From contig NZ_DATIND010000097.1 of assembly GCF_035474595.1 (NCBI RefSeq), positions 44,529 through 108,528 on the forward strand: a stretch of 64,000 nt of DNA. Reading direction: 5' to 3'. Every line of letters starts with the position of its first letter. Positions within the stretch are counted from its first letter, which is position 1. The position numbers and the translations under genes were made by a program. Origin of the DNA: Longimicrobium sp. (GTDB lineage: Bacteria > Gemmatimonadota > Gemmatimonadetes > Longimicrobiales > Longimicrobiaceae). The notes below the pieces were generated by a model. It did no database searches. It was not told where the DNA came from and saw nothing but the letters and a program-made list of their open reading frames with translations. Of this stretch, positions 57,051 through 64,000 are shown one piece after another.

Positions 57051-57572
57051 ATGGCGGAGGCGAGGAGCGCGCGGACCGAGGCGGAGCGGCGGCTGGAGGA
57101 GCGGGCCGAGGAGCACCTGCCGCCGGAGATGGACGTCCGCGACGAGGACCTGGAGCCGCACGAGGGGCTGCGCTACATCGCGCGGCTGTTCAAGATCCTG
57201 GCGATCCTGCTGATCCTGCTGCTGATCGGCGAGGCCATCCTGGGGCTGGTGAACCGCGGCAACGAGGCCATCCCCACGCTGCTGGTGGAGGCCACGCGCA
57301 TCATCGTGTTCGCCGGGCTGCTGTGGGCCGCGGGCGACATGGCGCTGATGCTGATCGAGAGCAACCACGACCTGCGCGCCACGCGCATCCTGGTGGGCCG
57401 GCTGAACGGAAAGGTCAGCCGCCTGGAGGCGAAGTATCTGCCGAAGGAAGGCGGCGCTTCCGGTGATGCGCGCTCCGGCGCGCGGGCGGGCGGTTCGCTC
57501 GGGCCCGGCGGACGCGCGGGCGGTCTGGGCGAGCCCGCCGAGCGGCCGCCGTCGCACCGCGAAGACCTGTAG
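57051..57572 (+). CDS. Two-span membrane protein with coiled-coil
   Basis: A 173-residue protein. An acidic N-terminus (EEHLPPEMDVRDEDLEPHEG) is followed by two membrane spans (FKILAILLILLLIGEAILGL, RIIVFAGLLWAAGDMALMLI). The segment ATRILVGRLNGKVSRLEAKY could form a short coiled coil, and the tail is Gly/Ala/Pro-rich. No family. ATG 57051 has GGGGGAGGCG. Likely co-transcribed with the M15 peptidase. Confidence 0.6.
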   Translation: MAEARSARTEAERRLEERAEEHLPPEMDVRDEDLEPHEGLRYIARLFKILAILLILLLIGEAILGLVNRGNEAIPTLLVEATRIIVFAGLLWAAGDMALMLIESNHDLRATRILVGRLNGKVSRLEAKYLPKEGGASGDARSGARAGGSLGPGGRAGGLGEPAERPPSHREDL

Positions 57573-57582
57573 AACTGCGATC

Positions 57583-57662
57583 TCACGTAAAGAACAGAGC
57601 AATAGAGACGGAGAGGACGTGAACGATTCTCTCCGTCTGCGTTGCTCTGTTTCTCTGCGTGA
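57583..57662. terminator. Long inverted repeat after the membrane protein gene
   Basis: Arms TCACG..AGAACAGAGCAATAG..GACGGAGAG and CTCTCCGTC..GTTGCTCTGTTTCT..CGTGA can form a stem of about 30 bp with a few mismatches, between two convergent genes. Member of the CGGAG inverted-repeat family. Confidence 0.7.
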
Positions 57663-57682
57663 AATTCGTTTTCTGTCTTCCG

Positions 57683-58300
57683 TCAGAACGCGTTGCCGCG
57701 CTGCGCGTCCAGGTCGCCGCGGCACTGCGCGAAGTTCGTGAACTCGTAGGTGAGAAGCACGGACCCCAGGCCCGGCTCCGAGGCGGCGCTGGCGTCGATC
57801 TCCACGTACTGCAGGTTCGGCGGCAGCGCGTCGCCGTCCGCGGTGCTCCAGGTCGTCCGGTAGGTGCGGTCGCGCTGCCGCAGCGACATCATCCAGTCGC
57901 GGTCGCCCGACCACGGGCTCCCTTCCTTCAGGTCGTCGATCTGGTTGCCGTCCCCGTACTTGCCGGCCAGCAGGCTCTCCAGCCGGTCGAAGCTCGCGCG
58001 GAGCGCCTCGCCGGATTCCGGGGTTTCGATGATGCGTCCCATGCCGACCACCTTGCAGAGCCCCTGGTGCGGCGAAACCACGATCATGTACTCGCGGAAC
58101 TCCGGTTGCGCCGCCGGGGCACCGTCGATGAGGTACACGCCCGGCGTGCGCCGGGCCTCGGGGTGGAAGCGGGCCAGGTCGGCCAGCGTCATCCCCATCC
58201 GCAGGCCGAAGGGCGTGGCGGGCGGCTGCTGCGACTGGGCGAGCGCGGGCGCGGCGTACAGGCACGCGGCGGCCAACGCCGCGAGGAGCTTGCGATTCAT
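57683..58300 (-). CDS. Secreted hypothetical protein
   Basis: A 205-residue protein with signal peptide (KLLAALAAACLYAAPALAQ). The mature part PFGLRMGMTLADLARFHPEA has the FGLxxGM(S/T)xxDL start common in a family of secreted proteins of unknown role, and ends with a Cys in FAQCRGDLDA paired with one in QGLCKVVG. ATG 58300. Next upstream is an inverted repeat and the DUF1501 gene. Confidence 0.65.
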   Translation of the reverse strand: MNRKLLAALAAACLYAAPALAQSQQPPATPFGLRMGMTLADLARFHPEARRTPGVYLIDGAPAAQPEFREYMIVVSPHQGLCKVVGMGRIIETPESGEALRASFDRLESLLAGKYGDGNQIDDLKEGSPWSGDRDWMMSLRQRDRTYRTTWSTADGDALPPNLQYVEIDASAASEPGLGSVLLTYEFTNFAQCRGDLDAQRGNAF

Positions 58301-58412
58301 CGGCTGTGTTTGTCGGGGAGTCGGAGCGGAAAAGACGGGGATGGGAACGGATGATTCCAAATAGAGCCGCCGCGGCGCGTGGCTGCAAGACCGAAAGCGC
58401 GGACCCGGGTGA

Positions 58413-58469
58413 AATGGAACGGAGGTACGGAGAGCTCGCCGCGGGGTGAGTTCTCCGTGCCTCCATTCC
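58413..58469. repeat. Inverted repeat before the DUF1501 stop
   Basis: Arms AATGGAACGGAGGTACGGAG and CTCCGTGCCTCCATT, near complements with one bulge, in the gap between two minus-strand genes. Same family as 34821 and 57583. Confidence 0.55.
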
Positions 58470-58503
58470 TTTGTGTCTCCGTGTGAAATCCTTCCCGCCC
58501 AGT

Positions 58504-59817
58504 CTACGCCAGCACGCCGCGGAAGCGCGCCGGGCTCGCGTCGAAGCCGGGGAACACGCGGTCCAGGTGCGTGGCGCCCAGGTGCTTCCCGGCGACCTCG
58601 GCGAAGACGTCGCGGAAGTCGGTGGTCACCTTCAGGTCGCGGCCTTCGTGCAGCTGCTCGGGCGCCAGCCCCGGCCAGTCGCCCAGCACGCGGCCTCCGC
58701 GGACGTCGCCGCCGAGGACGAACATGCAGTTGGCGTGGCCGTGGTCGGTGCCGCCGGTGCCGTTCTCGGCCACGGTGCGCCCGAACTCGCTCATGGTCAG
58801 GATCACCACGTCGCGCATGCGCTCGCCCAGGTCGTCGTGCAGCGCGCGGATCCCCTGCGCCAGCTCGCCCAGCCGCCGCGCGAGCTGCCCGTCCGGCCCG
58901 CCCTGCGCCACGTGCGTGTCCCATCCCCCCAGGTCCGCGAAGGCCACCTCCACGCCCGCCCCCGCCTTCACCAGCTGCGCGATCTGCCGCAGCGAGCGCC
59001 CGAAGTCCGTCGCCGGGTAGCGGATGCCGGCCGCGGGCTCGTAGCGCGCGGGGTCGATGCGCTTCAGCAGCTCGGCCGCCTCCAGCCCCTCGCCCGCGGC
59101 GCCGCTGACCACGTCGCCGTGCTCGTTGCCGTACATCCGCGCGAAGGTGCCGGAGAGCGACGCATCACGCCCGCCCGCCACGCCGAAGCGGTCCAGGTCG
59201 GCGATGGCCAGCGCGGGCGCGGCGCCGCGGAGCGAAAGGGGGAGCTCGGCACCCATCGCCACGCCGCGGAGCGCGGCCTGACCGGCCACGTGGTCGGCGG
59301 CGTGGGCACGCGGATCGGCCAGGGTGCGGCCCGCGCACTCGCCGCACTCCGTCTCGCGCAGCACGCGGTTCAGCCACCCGTCGGCCGCGCGCCGGTCGGG
59401 CGAGGCGGTCTCCATGATGTCCTGCGCCTCGAAGTGCGAGCGCGAGGGGTTGGGCGAGCCCGCGGCGTGGACGATGGCCAGCTCGCGGCGGCGGTAGAGG
59501 TCGAGCAGCGGCTCCAGCGAGGGGTGCAGCCCGAAGTGCCCGTCCAGGTCCAGCGCCCCGCGCGCGCCGCGCTTCGCGGGGTCGGGGATGGCGATGGAGC
59601 GCCGGGCCGCGTAGTACGCCGGGTCGCCGAAGGGCACCACCATGCTCAGCCCGTCGGCCGCGCCGCGCTGGAAGATGCAGATCAGCGTCTTCTTGCGCGC
59701 CGACGCGCGCGACTCGGCCAGGAGCGAGCGCGCCAGGAACTCGGGGGGCGTGGCCATCGCCAGCAGCGCCATGGCGCCGCCCTTCAGGAACACGCGCCGG
59801 TTGATCGGGTCGGTCAT
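58504..59817 (-). CDS. DUF1501 family protein with Tat signal
   Basis: A 437-residue DUF1501 protein. The N-terminus MTDPINRRVFLKGGAMALL has the twin-arginine motif RRVFLKG. Family blocks: LICIFQRGAADGLSMVVPFG, then AFADLGGWDTHVAQGG and VVILTMSEFGRTVAENGTGG with TDHGHAN, which resembles an alkaline-phosphatase-like metal site. DUF1501 and DUF1800 genes are commonly paired; the function is unknown. ATG 59817. A MITE-like repeat separates it from the DUF1800 gene upstream. Confidence 0.9.
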   Translation of the reverse strand: MTDPINRRVFLKGGAMALLAMATPPEFLARSLLAESRASARKKTLICIFQRGAADGLSMVVPFGDPAYYAARRSIAIPDPAKRGARGALDLDGHFGLHPSLEPLLDLYRRRELAIVHAAGSPNPSRSHFEAQDIMETASPDRRAADGWLNRVLRETECGECAGRTLADPRAHAADHVAGQAALRGVAMGAELPLSLRGAAPALAIADLDRFGVAGGRDASLSGTFARMYGNEHGDVVSGAAGEGLEAAELLKRIDPARYEPAAGIRYPATDFGRSLRQIAQLVKAGAGVEVAFADLGGWDTHVAQGGPDGQLARRLGELAQGIRALHDDLGERMRDVVILTMSEFGRTVAENGTGGTDHGHANCMFVLGGDVRGGRVLGDWPGLAPEQLHEGRDLKVTTDFRDVFAEVAGKHLGATHLDRVFPGFDASPARFRGVLA

Positions 59818-59878
59818 CTTCTTACAACTCCTTCTGATCGCACGTTCGGGCCGCGGTGCGTTTCCTCTGCGCCCGCGC

Positions 59879-60060
59879 CGCCCTCTCCCCGCGCCTTGGA
59901 GCGCTCGCCCTCTCCCGTTCCGGGCGAGGGGGGCTGTCCAGCATCGGCGCGGCCTGCAAACTCTGACGACGCCAATAGCTCCACGTGCCGGTGATGCCGG
60001 AAAGCTACCTCTCCCGGTACGGGAGAGGTGGACGGCCTAAGCCGGCCGGAGAGGGCGCGA
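59879..60060 (-). repeat. 180-bp MITE-like repeat, copy A4 (inverted), inside an operon
   Basis: Full inverted copy of A1 between the DUF1800 stop (60110) and the DUF1501 start (59817), with both hairpins and both ends. Its presence implies that insertion into the spacer of two functionally paired genes was tolerated. Confidence 0.8.
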
Positions 60061-60109
60061 TGCGTGATGCGCGCGCCCCGGCCCGACCACGCTTCATCCT
60101 CCCGTCCCC

Positions 60110-62110
60110 CTACCGCCGCTGGAAGTCCGGCGAGCCGAGCAGCAGCCCCAGCGCCCGTGCCGCGCGCTGGCGCTCGTCCAGCTGCGCCTGCTGCCGCACG
60201 TCCTCGGCGATGGTGCGGACGAGGCGCGGGTCGGCGGCTCCCGGCATCACCATCCGCGCGAGGGCGGCGATCCGGGCGTCCGCATCGCGCGTTGCGAGGG
60301 CGAGCGCGAACCGCTGTTCGTCCAGTCGCACGCCGTCGACGCGGCCGGCGGCGAGCGCGAGGGCGAAGTTCATGCGGCCCAGCATCGCCCCGCTGTTCGT
60401 CCACTCGGCCGAGGTGTTGGGGTAGCCGGTGGGCGGCGTGGCGGCGTACGGCATCTGCCCCATCTGCCGCAGCGCCTGCAGCAGCCCGCGCGACGGCGAG
60501 ACGTCCGCACCCGTCGCCCGCAGCGCGCCCGCGACGAACTCCAGCGGCGACTTCACCTTGGCGTCGCGCCAGCGCGGGTCGTTGAACTCGGGGGAAAGGA
60601 AGAGCGCGCGCGTCACCTCGCGCAGATCGCCGTCGGTGCGGGTGAAGACGGCGGCCAGGTGGTCGACCAGCGACGGCGGCGGGTCGTCGGCCACGAAGCG
60701 CTGCGCCAGCTGCAGGGCGATGTGCCGCGCGGTCGCCGGATGGCGGGCGAGGAGGTCGAGCACCGCCTCGCCGTCCTCGATGCCGCGCCCGGCGGGGAGG
60801 CGGTGCCCGAGCACCGTCTTCTCCCCCGGATCGTGCATCGCGGGGCGGAAGACGAAGGCGGGCTCCGCGCCGGCCGCGCGCCGGCCGCCGCGCTGGATGG
60901 TCCACCCGGTAAGCGCGCGGGCGACCTCGATCACGTCGTGCTGCGTGTAGCCGCCGTCCACGCCCAGCGTGTGCAGCTCCATCAGCTCGCGCGCGTAGTT
61001 CTCGTTGATCCCCCGCGCCCGCCGCCGCCCGGCCCCCGAGTCGCCGCCGGCCAGCATCCGCTCGCCCACGGCCGGATCCACGCCGCGGCGGCGGTACACC
61101 TCGGCGCGCTGCGCGGGCGTCATCGCCAGCAGGCGGCGGCGCGCGGCGTCGATCTGGCCGGCGTTCGGGTTCACCGAGTCCGGCACCATGCTCTGCGCGT
61201 TGTCGAGGTAGACGAGCATGGCCGGATGCTTCGCCGAGGCCTCCAGCAGGTCGCGGAACTTCCCGAACACGTGGGGACGGATCGCCTCGCGCTCGTACGC
61301 GGTCACGAGGTAGCGGTCCTGGTTCTTCCCGAAGAAGACATTGAAGTGGTTGAACCAGAAGTCGGTCATCACCTCTTCCAGCTGCCGTTCGCTGTAGACG
61401 GCGCGCTGGAGCCGGGCCCCCGCCGCGTCGACAAGAATGGCCTGCGGCCCGCGCGGTCGTGCCTGCCGCCGCCCCGCGGCGAACCCGGCGCCGTCCGCCC
61501 GCATCGCCATCGCCGCGGTGTCCCCGGCGGCGGCGCGGCGGCGGGCGCGGGGCCGGGCGCTGGTGGATTCATCCGCGCCGCCGCGATTCATCACCATTCC
61601 CGAATCTCCTCGCATTTCCTCACGGGCGCGGCGGGCGGAGTCGCGCTGGGCGCGCTGGGCGGGATTCGCCTTCGGGCGGGGATACGCGGCCAGCAGCTCG
61701 CCGGGCGACATCGCGGCGGCGGGGAAGGCGGCGAGGCGCCGCTGGAGCGCGGAGTCGTCGATGCGCTCGGGATGGAGCTGCCGGTCGAGCCATGCCTCGC
61801 GGCCCATCCGCAGCACCTCGGCCACGTCCCGCGGCCGCGCGCCGAAGGTGGCGCGCTGGAGAAGGTGCACCGCCCGCGCGCTGTCCTCGCGCGTGGGCGG
61901 TGCGTCCGCCGGGCGGCGCGCCAGCACCGGCCGCAGCATCGCCGCGCGACCCATCATCGGCTCGGCAACAGCGTCGTGCGGCGCGGCGAAGGCGCGGATC
62001 GCCTGCGCGGGGACGAGGCCCGCGAGCAGGAGCGCGCCCGCGAGAATGCCGCCGGTCGCGGCGGCGCGCCGTGCGGGCGAGGGAAGATGGTTCGGCTTGA
62101 GATCAGTCAT
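60110..62110 (-). CDS. DUF1800 family protein
   Basis: A 666-residue exported DUF1800 protein, with a signal/anchor segment (GILAGALLLAGLVPAQAIRA). Blocks: AVHLLQRATFGARPRDVAEV at the domain start, then MTDFWFNHFNVFFGKNQDRY, NENYARELMELHTLGVDGGY and PTGYPNTSAEWTNSGAMLGR. An Arg/Ala-rich insert sits after about residue 150. Function unknown; always found with DUF1501 (general knowledge). ATG 62110 (MTDLKPNHLP); the frame to 62260 lacks a site. Confidence 0.9.
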   Translation of the reverse strand: MTDLKPNHLPSPARRAAATGGILAGALLLAGLVPAQAIRAFAAPHDAVAEPMMGRAAMLRPVLARRPADAPPTREDSARAVHLLQRATFGARPRDVAEVLRMGREAWLDRQLHPERIDDSALQRRLAAFPAAAMSPGELLAAYPRPKANPAQRAQRDSARRAREEMRGDSGMVMNRGGADESTSARPRARRRAAAGDTAAMAMRADGAGFAAGRRQARPRGPQAILVDAAGARLQRAVYSERQLEEVMTDFWFNHFNVFFGKNQDRYLVTAYEREAIRPHVFGKFRDLLEASAKHPAMLVYLDNAQSMVPDSVNPNAGQIDAARRRLLAMTPAQRAEVYRRRGVDPAVGERMLAGGDSGAGRRRARGINENYARELMELHTLGVDGGYTQHDVIEVARALTGWTIQRGGRRAAGAEPAFVFRPAMHDPGEKTVLGHRLPAGRGIEDGEAVLDLLARHPATARHIALQLAQRFVADDPPPSLVDHLAAVFTRTDGDLREVTRALFLSPEFNDPRWRDAKVKSPLEFVAGALRATGADVSPSRGLLQALRQMGQMPYAATPPTGYPNTSAEWTNSGAMLGRMNFALALAAGRVDGVRLDEQRFALALATRDADARIAALARMVMPGAADPRLVRTIAEDVRQQAQLDERQRAARALGLLLGSPDFQRR

Positions 62111-62570
62111 GCTTGTGCCGCGGTGATGCGGAAACGCGAGCGGCGCCGGGATCGCATTCGGCGCCACGAGAGGCAGTACAGCGGAGCGGGAGATGGCGTT
62201 GGGGGATGCGACGATACTCAGCGCAATGAGACGTTCGGCGCGGTCGGGCGAGTGCTCCACCGCCCGAGCGCCGCTATCGAAGTTACCCCCTCCCGTTATC
62301 GGGCCCGTTATCGGGAGGGGGTACGCGGCCCCAGCCGCGGGGGAGGCCTCCCCCAGGCTTCCGCACCCGGACCGCCGCCCGCATATTGTCTCCCCGGCGC
62401 GGATCCCCTGATCCCGCTGAAGTTTCGACGTGCTAAATACTTAGCGGTAAGAACGCCGTCCCGTCGCACGTTCCACTCCGGAATCCTCCCGGGCCGTACG
62501 TCGCGGGAACCATCCCGCACCCGGCGCGGGTACGAACCCGAGGAAACCCACCCCTCGCGGAGCTCACCGC
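62111..62570. other. Gap with GC-rich hairpins before the VIT/VWA gene
   Basis: 460 bp, no gene supported. A CTCCC...GGGAG hairpin lies at about 62287-62321 (CCCCTCCCG against CGGGAGGGG). A low-GC spot at 62433-62444 (CTAAATACTTAG, a short palindrome) may be the promoter zone of the next gene. Confidence 0.4.
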
Positions 62571-64000
62571 ATGCGAATCCATCGTCTTCTCCCCACCGCT
62601 CTCCTCCTCGTTGCCGCCGCTCCGCTGGGCGCGCAGGGGATCATCGTTCCCGAATGCCGCGACTGCCGCACGCCGTGGGTGCCGCCCGAGGGGCGCATCG
62701 GGCTGCCGGTAGAGTCGGTGAACATCGACACGCGCATCGAGGGGCAGGTGGCCACCACGCACGTGACGCAGGTCTTCCGCAACGAGACCCAGGCCACGCT
62801 CGAGGGCACCTACCTCTTCCCCATTCCGCGCGGCGCCAGCATCACCGACTTCGCCATCTGGGACGGCGACCGGCGGCTGGCCGGCGAGGTGCGTCCGCGC
62901 GAGGAGGCGCGCCGCATCTACGACGGCATCGTGCGGCGCCGCCGCGACCCCGGGCTGCTGGAGTACGCCGGCGAGGAGCTGTTCCAGGCCAGCATCTTCC
63001 CCATCAACCCGCGGTCGACCAAGAAGCTGGAGCTCACCTACACGCAGGTGCTGGGCGCCGAGGGTGGCACCGTGGGCTACCGCTACCCGCTGGGCGTGGG
63101 CCGCAACGCCAGCCCGGTGGAGCGGGTGACGGGGACGGTGGAGATCCGCGCGCAGCAGCCCATGCGCACCGTGTATTCGCCCAGCCACGCGGTGGACGTG
63201 CGCCGGAGCGACGAGGACCGCCGCGTGCGCGTGAGCTTCGAGAGCGGGCGGCAGGCCGAGCGGCGCGACTTCCAGCTCTTCTGGACGCCGTCGCCCAGCG
63301 AGATCGGGATGTCGCTGTTCACCTACCGCGAGCCGGGGAAGGACGGCTACTACCTTCTCCTCATCTCCCCCCCCACCACCGTCCACGCGCAGGAGTACGC
63401 GGCCAAGGACGTGGTGTTCGTGCTGGACATCTCCGGCTCGATGAGCGACGAGGGGAAGATCGACAAGGCCCGGCGCGCGCTGGAGTACGGCATCCGCGGG
63501 CTGAACGCGGGCGACCGCTACAACGTGGTGGCCTTCTCCGGCGACACGCGTCTGATGGAGAATGGGCTGGTGGCCGCCACCGAGGCGGGGCGGCGGCGCG
63601 GCGTGGACTTCGTGAGCCACCTGCAGCCCGCGGGGGGAACGAACATCAACGACGCGCTGGTCGAGGCGATGAGGCAGTTCCCGCGCGAGACCACCCGCCC
63701 GCGCATGGTCGTGTTCCTGACCGACGGGCTGCCGACGGTGGGCGACACGGCGGTGCAGAAGATCCTGGACAACACGCGCCAGGCGCGGAGCAGCGGGGTG
63801 CGGCTCTTCACCTTCGGCGTGGGCTACGACGTGAACACGCGGCTGCTGGACCGGGTGGCCGCCGAGAACGGCGGCACGGCGGATTACGTGGACCCGCGCG
63901 AGGACCTGGAGCAGAAGGTGTCGCTCTTCTTCGACAAGGTGAACCACCCCGTGCTCTCCAACGTGCGCGTGGACATGGGCACGGTGCGCACCGACCTCAC
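62571..64000 (+). CDS. VIT and von Willebrand A domain protein, 3' truncated
   Basis: The gene starts at ATG 62571 and runs past the window's end; 476 codons are seen. A signal peptide (RIHRLLPTALLLVAAAPLGAQG) leads to a VIT domain (VESVNIDTRIEGQVATTHVT, then EGTYLFPIPRGASITDF and RPREEARRIYDGIVRRRRDP). A VWA domain follows with the MIDAS site VVFVLDISGSMSDEGK (about residue 285) and LQPAGGTNINDAL, FLTDGLPTVGD. Such proteins resemble inter-alpha-trypsin inhibitor heavy chains and act at the surface through metal-dependent adhesion; the bacterial role is not known. No ribosome site is obvious. Confidence 0.92.
   Translation, partial: MRIHRLLPTALLLVAAAPLGAQGIIVPECRDCRTPWVPPEGRIGLPVESVNIDTRIEGQVATTHVTQVFRNETQATLEGTYLFPIPRGASITDFAIWDGDRRLAGEVRPREEARRIYDGIVRRRRDPGLLEYAGEELFQASIFPINPRSTKKLELTYTQVLGAEGGTVGYRYPLGVGRNASPVERVTGTVEIRAQQPMRTVYSPSHAVDVRRSDEDRRVRVSFESGRQAERRDFQLFWTPSPSEIGMSLFTYREPGKDGYYLLLISPPTTVHAQEYAAKDVVFVLDISGSMSDEGKIDKARRALEYGIRGLNAGDRYNVVAFSGDTRLMENGLVAATEAGRRRGVDFVSHLQPAGGTNINDALVEAMRQFPRETTRPRMVVFLTDGLPTVGDTAVQKILDNTRQARSSGVRLFTFGVGYDVNTRLLDRVAAENGGTADYVDPREDLEQKVSLFFDKVNHPVLSNVRVDMGTVRTDL

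Overview
This is a high-GC window dense in genes on both strands. It looks like chromosomal DNA from a soil Gemmatimonadota-type bacterium, closest in style to Longimicrobium. The pointers are pinensin-type lanthipeptide precursors, a large Asp-box (VPS10-like) surface protein, carboxypeptidase-regulatory and TonB-plug fragments, DUF1501/DUF1800 and VIT/VWA proteins, TATCTT-type -10 boxes, and heavy seeding of gaps with small palindromic repeats. The taxonomic call is inference; no rRNA, tRNA or CRISPR array is visible.

Layout. 1-5.9 kb: end of a 2-oxoacid dehydrogenase E1 alpha gene, a PPK2 kinase, a PAP2 phosphatase, an acyl-CoA synthetase and a bacilliredoxin. 6.2-12.6 kb: cobalamin adenosyltransferase/DinB pair, S66 peptidase/MFS exporter/small-protein operon, TPR protein, shikimate kinase and a divergent arginase-fold protein. 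12.9-22.3 kb: gyrA, a barrel-less TonB plug protein, an Abi-family HEPN protein with a candidate structured RNA in front, an ABC exporter, an old-yellow-enzyme reductase and an Rrf2 regulator. 22.6-35.1 kb: first RiPP precursor, Rieske oxygenase, Hsp20, an autoregulated BlaR1/BlaI-like operon with its operators, a saccharopine-dehydrogenase-like enzyme, a GNAT toxin-like pair, a GHL10-type glycosidase, secreted proteins, TfoX and the second RiPP precursor. 35.5-50.6 kb: msrB, a giant Asp-box protein, a cNMP-domain/aspartase fusion, a RelE/XRE toxin-antitoxin pair, prfC, a cupredoxin, a beta-lactamase-fold hydrolase and an ABC-F protein. 51-64 kb: TPM/DUF4105 envelope operon, SDR, M15 peptidase, DUF1501/DUF1800 pair and a truncated VIT/VWA protein.

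Most of the window is housekeeping and envelope biology. The unusual content lies in the small genes and gaps: two orphan lanthipeptide precursors with matching leaders and no modification enzymes nearby; an Abi HEPN RNase candidate with a structured leader; at least twelve copies of a two-hairpin element built around a GTTGTTGC core, whose second hairpin changes sequence but keeps pairing; nine arrays of an 8-bp unit (TGCGRRAG or TACGRRAG); and several MITE-like inverted repeats. Start codons were chosen from Shine-Dalgarno sequences, overlaps with neighbours and domain starts, and are stated where they differ from the longest reading frame.
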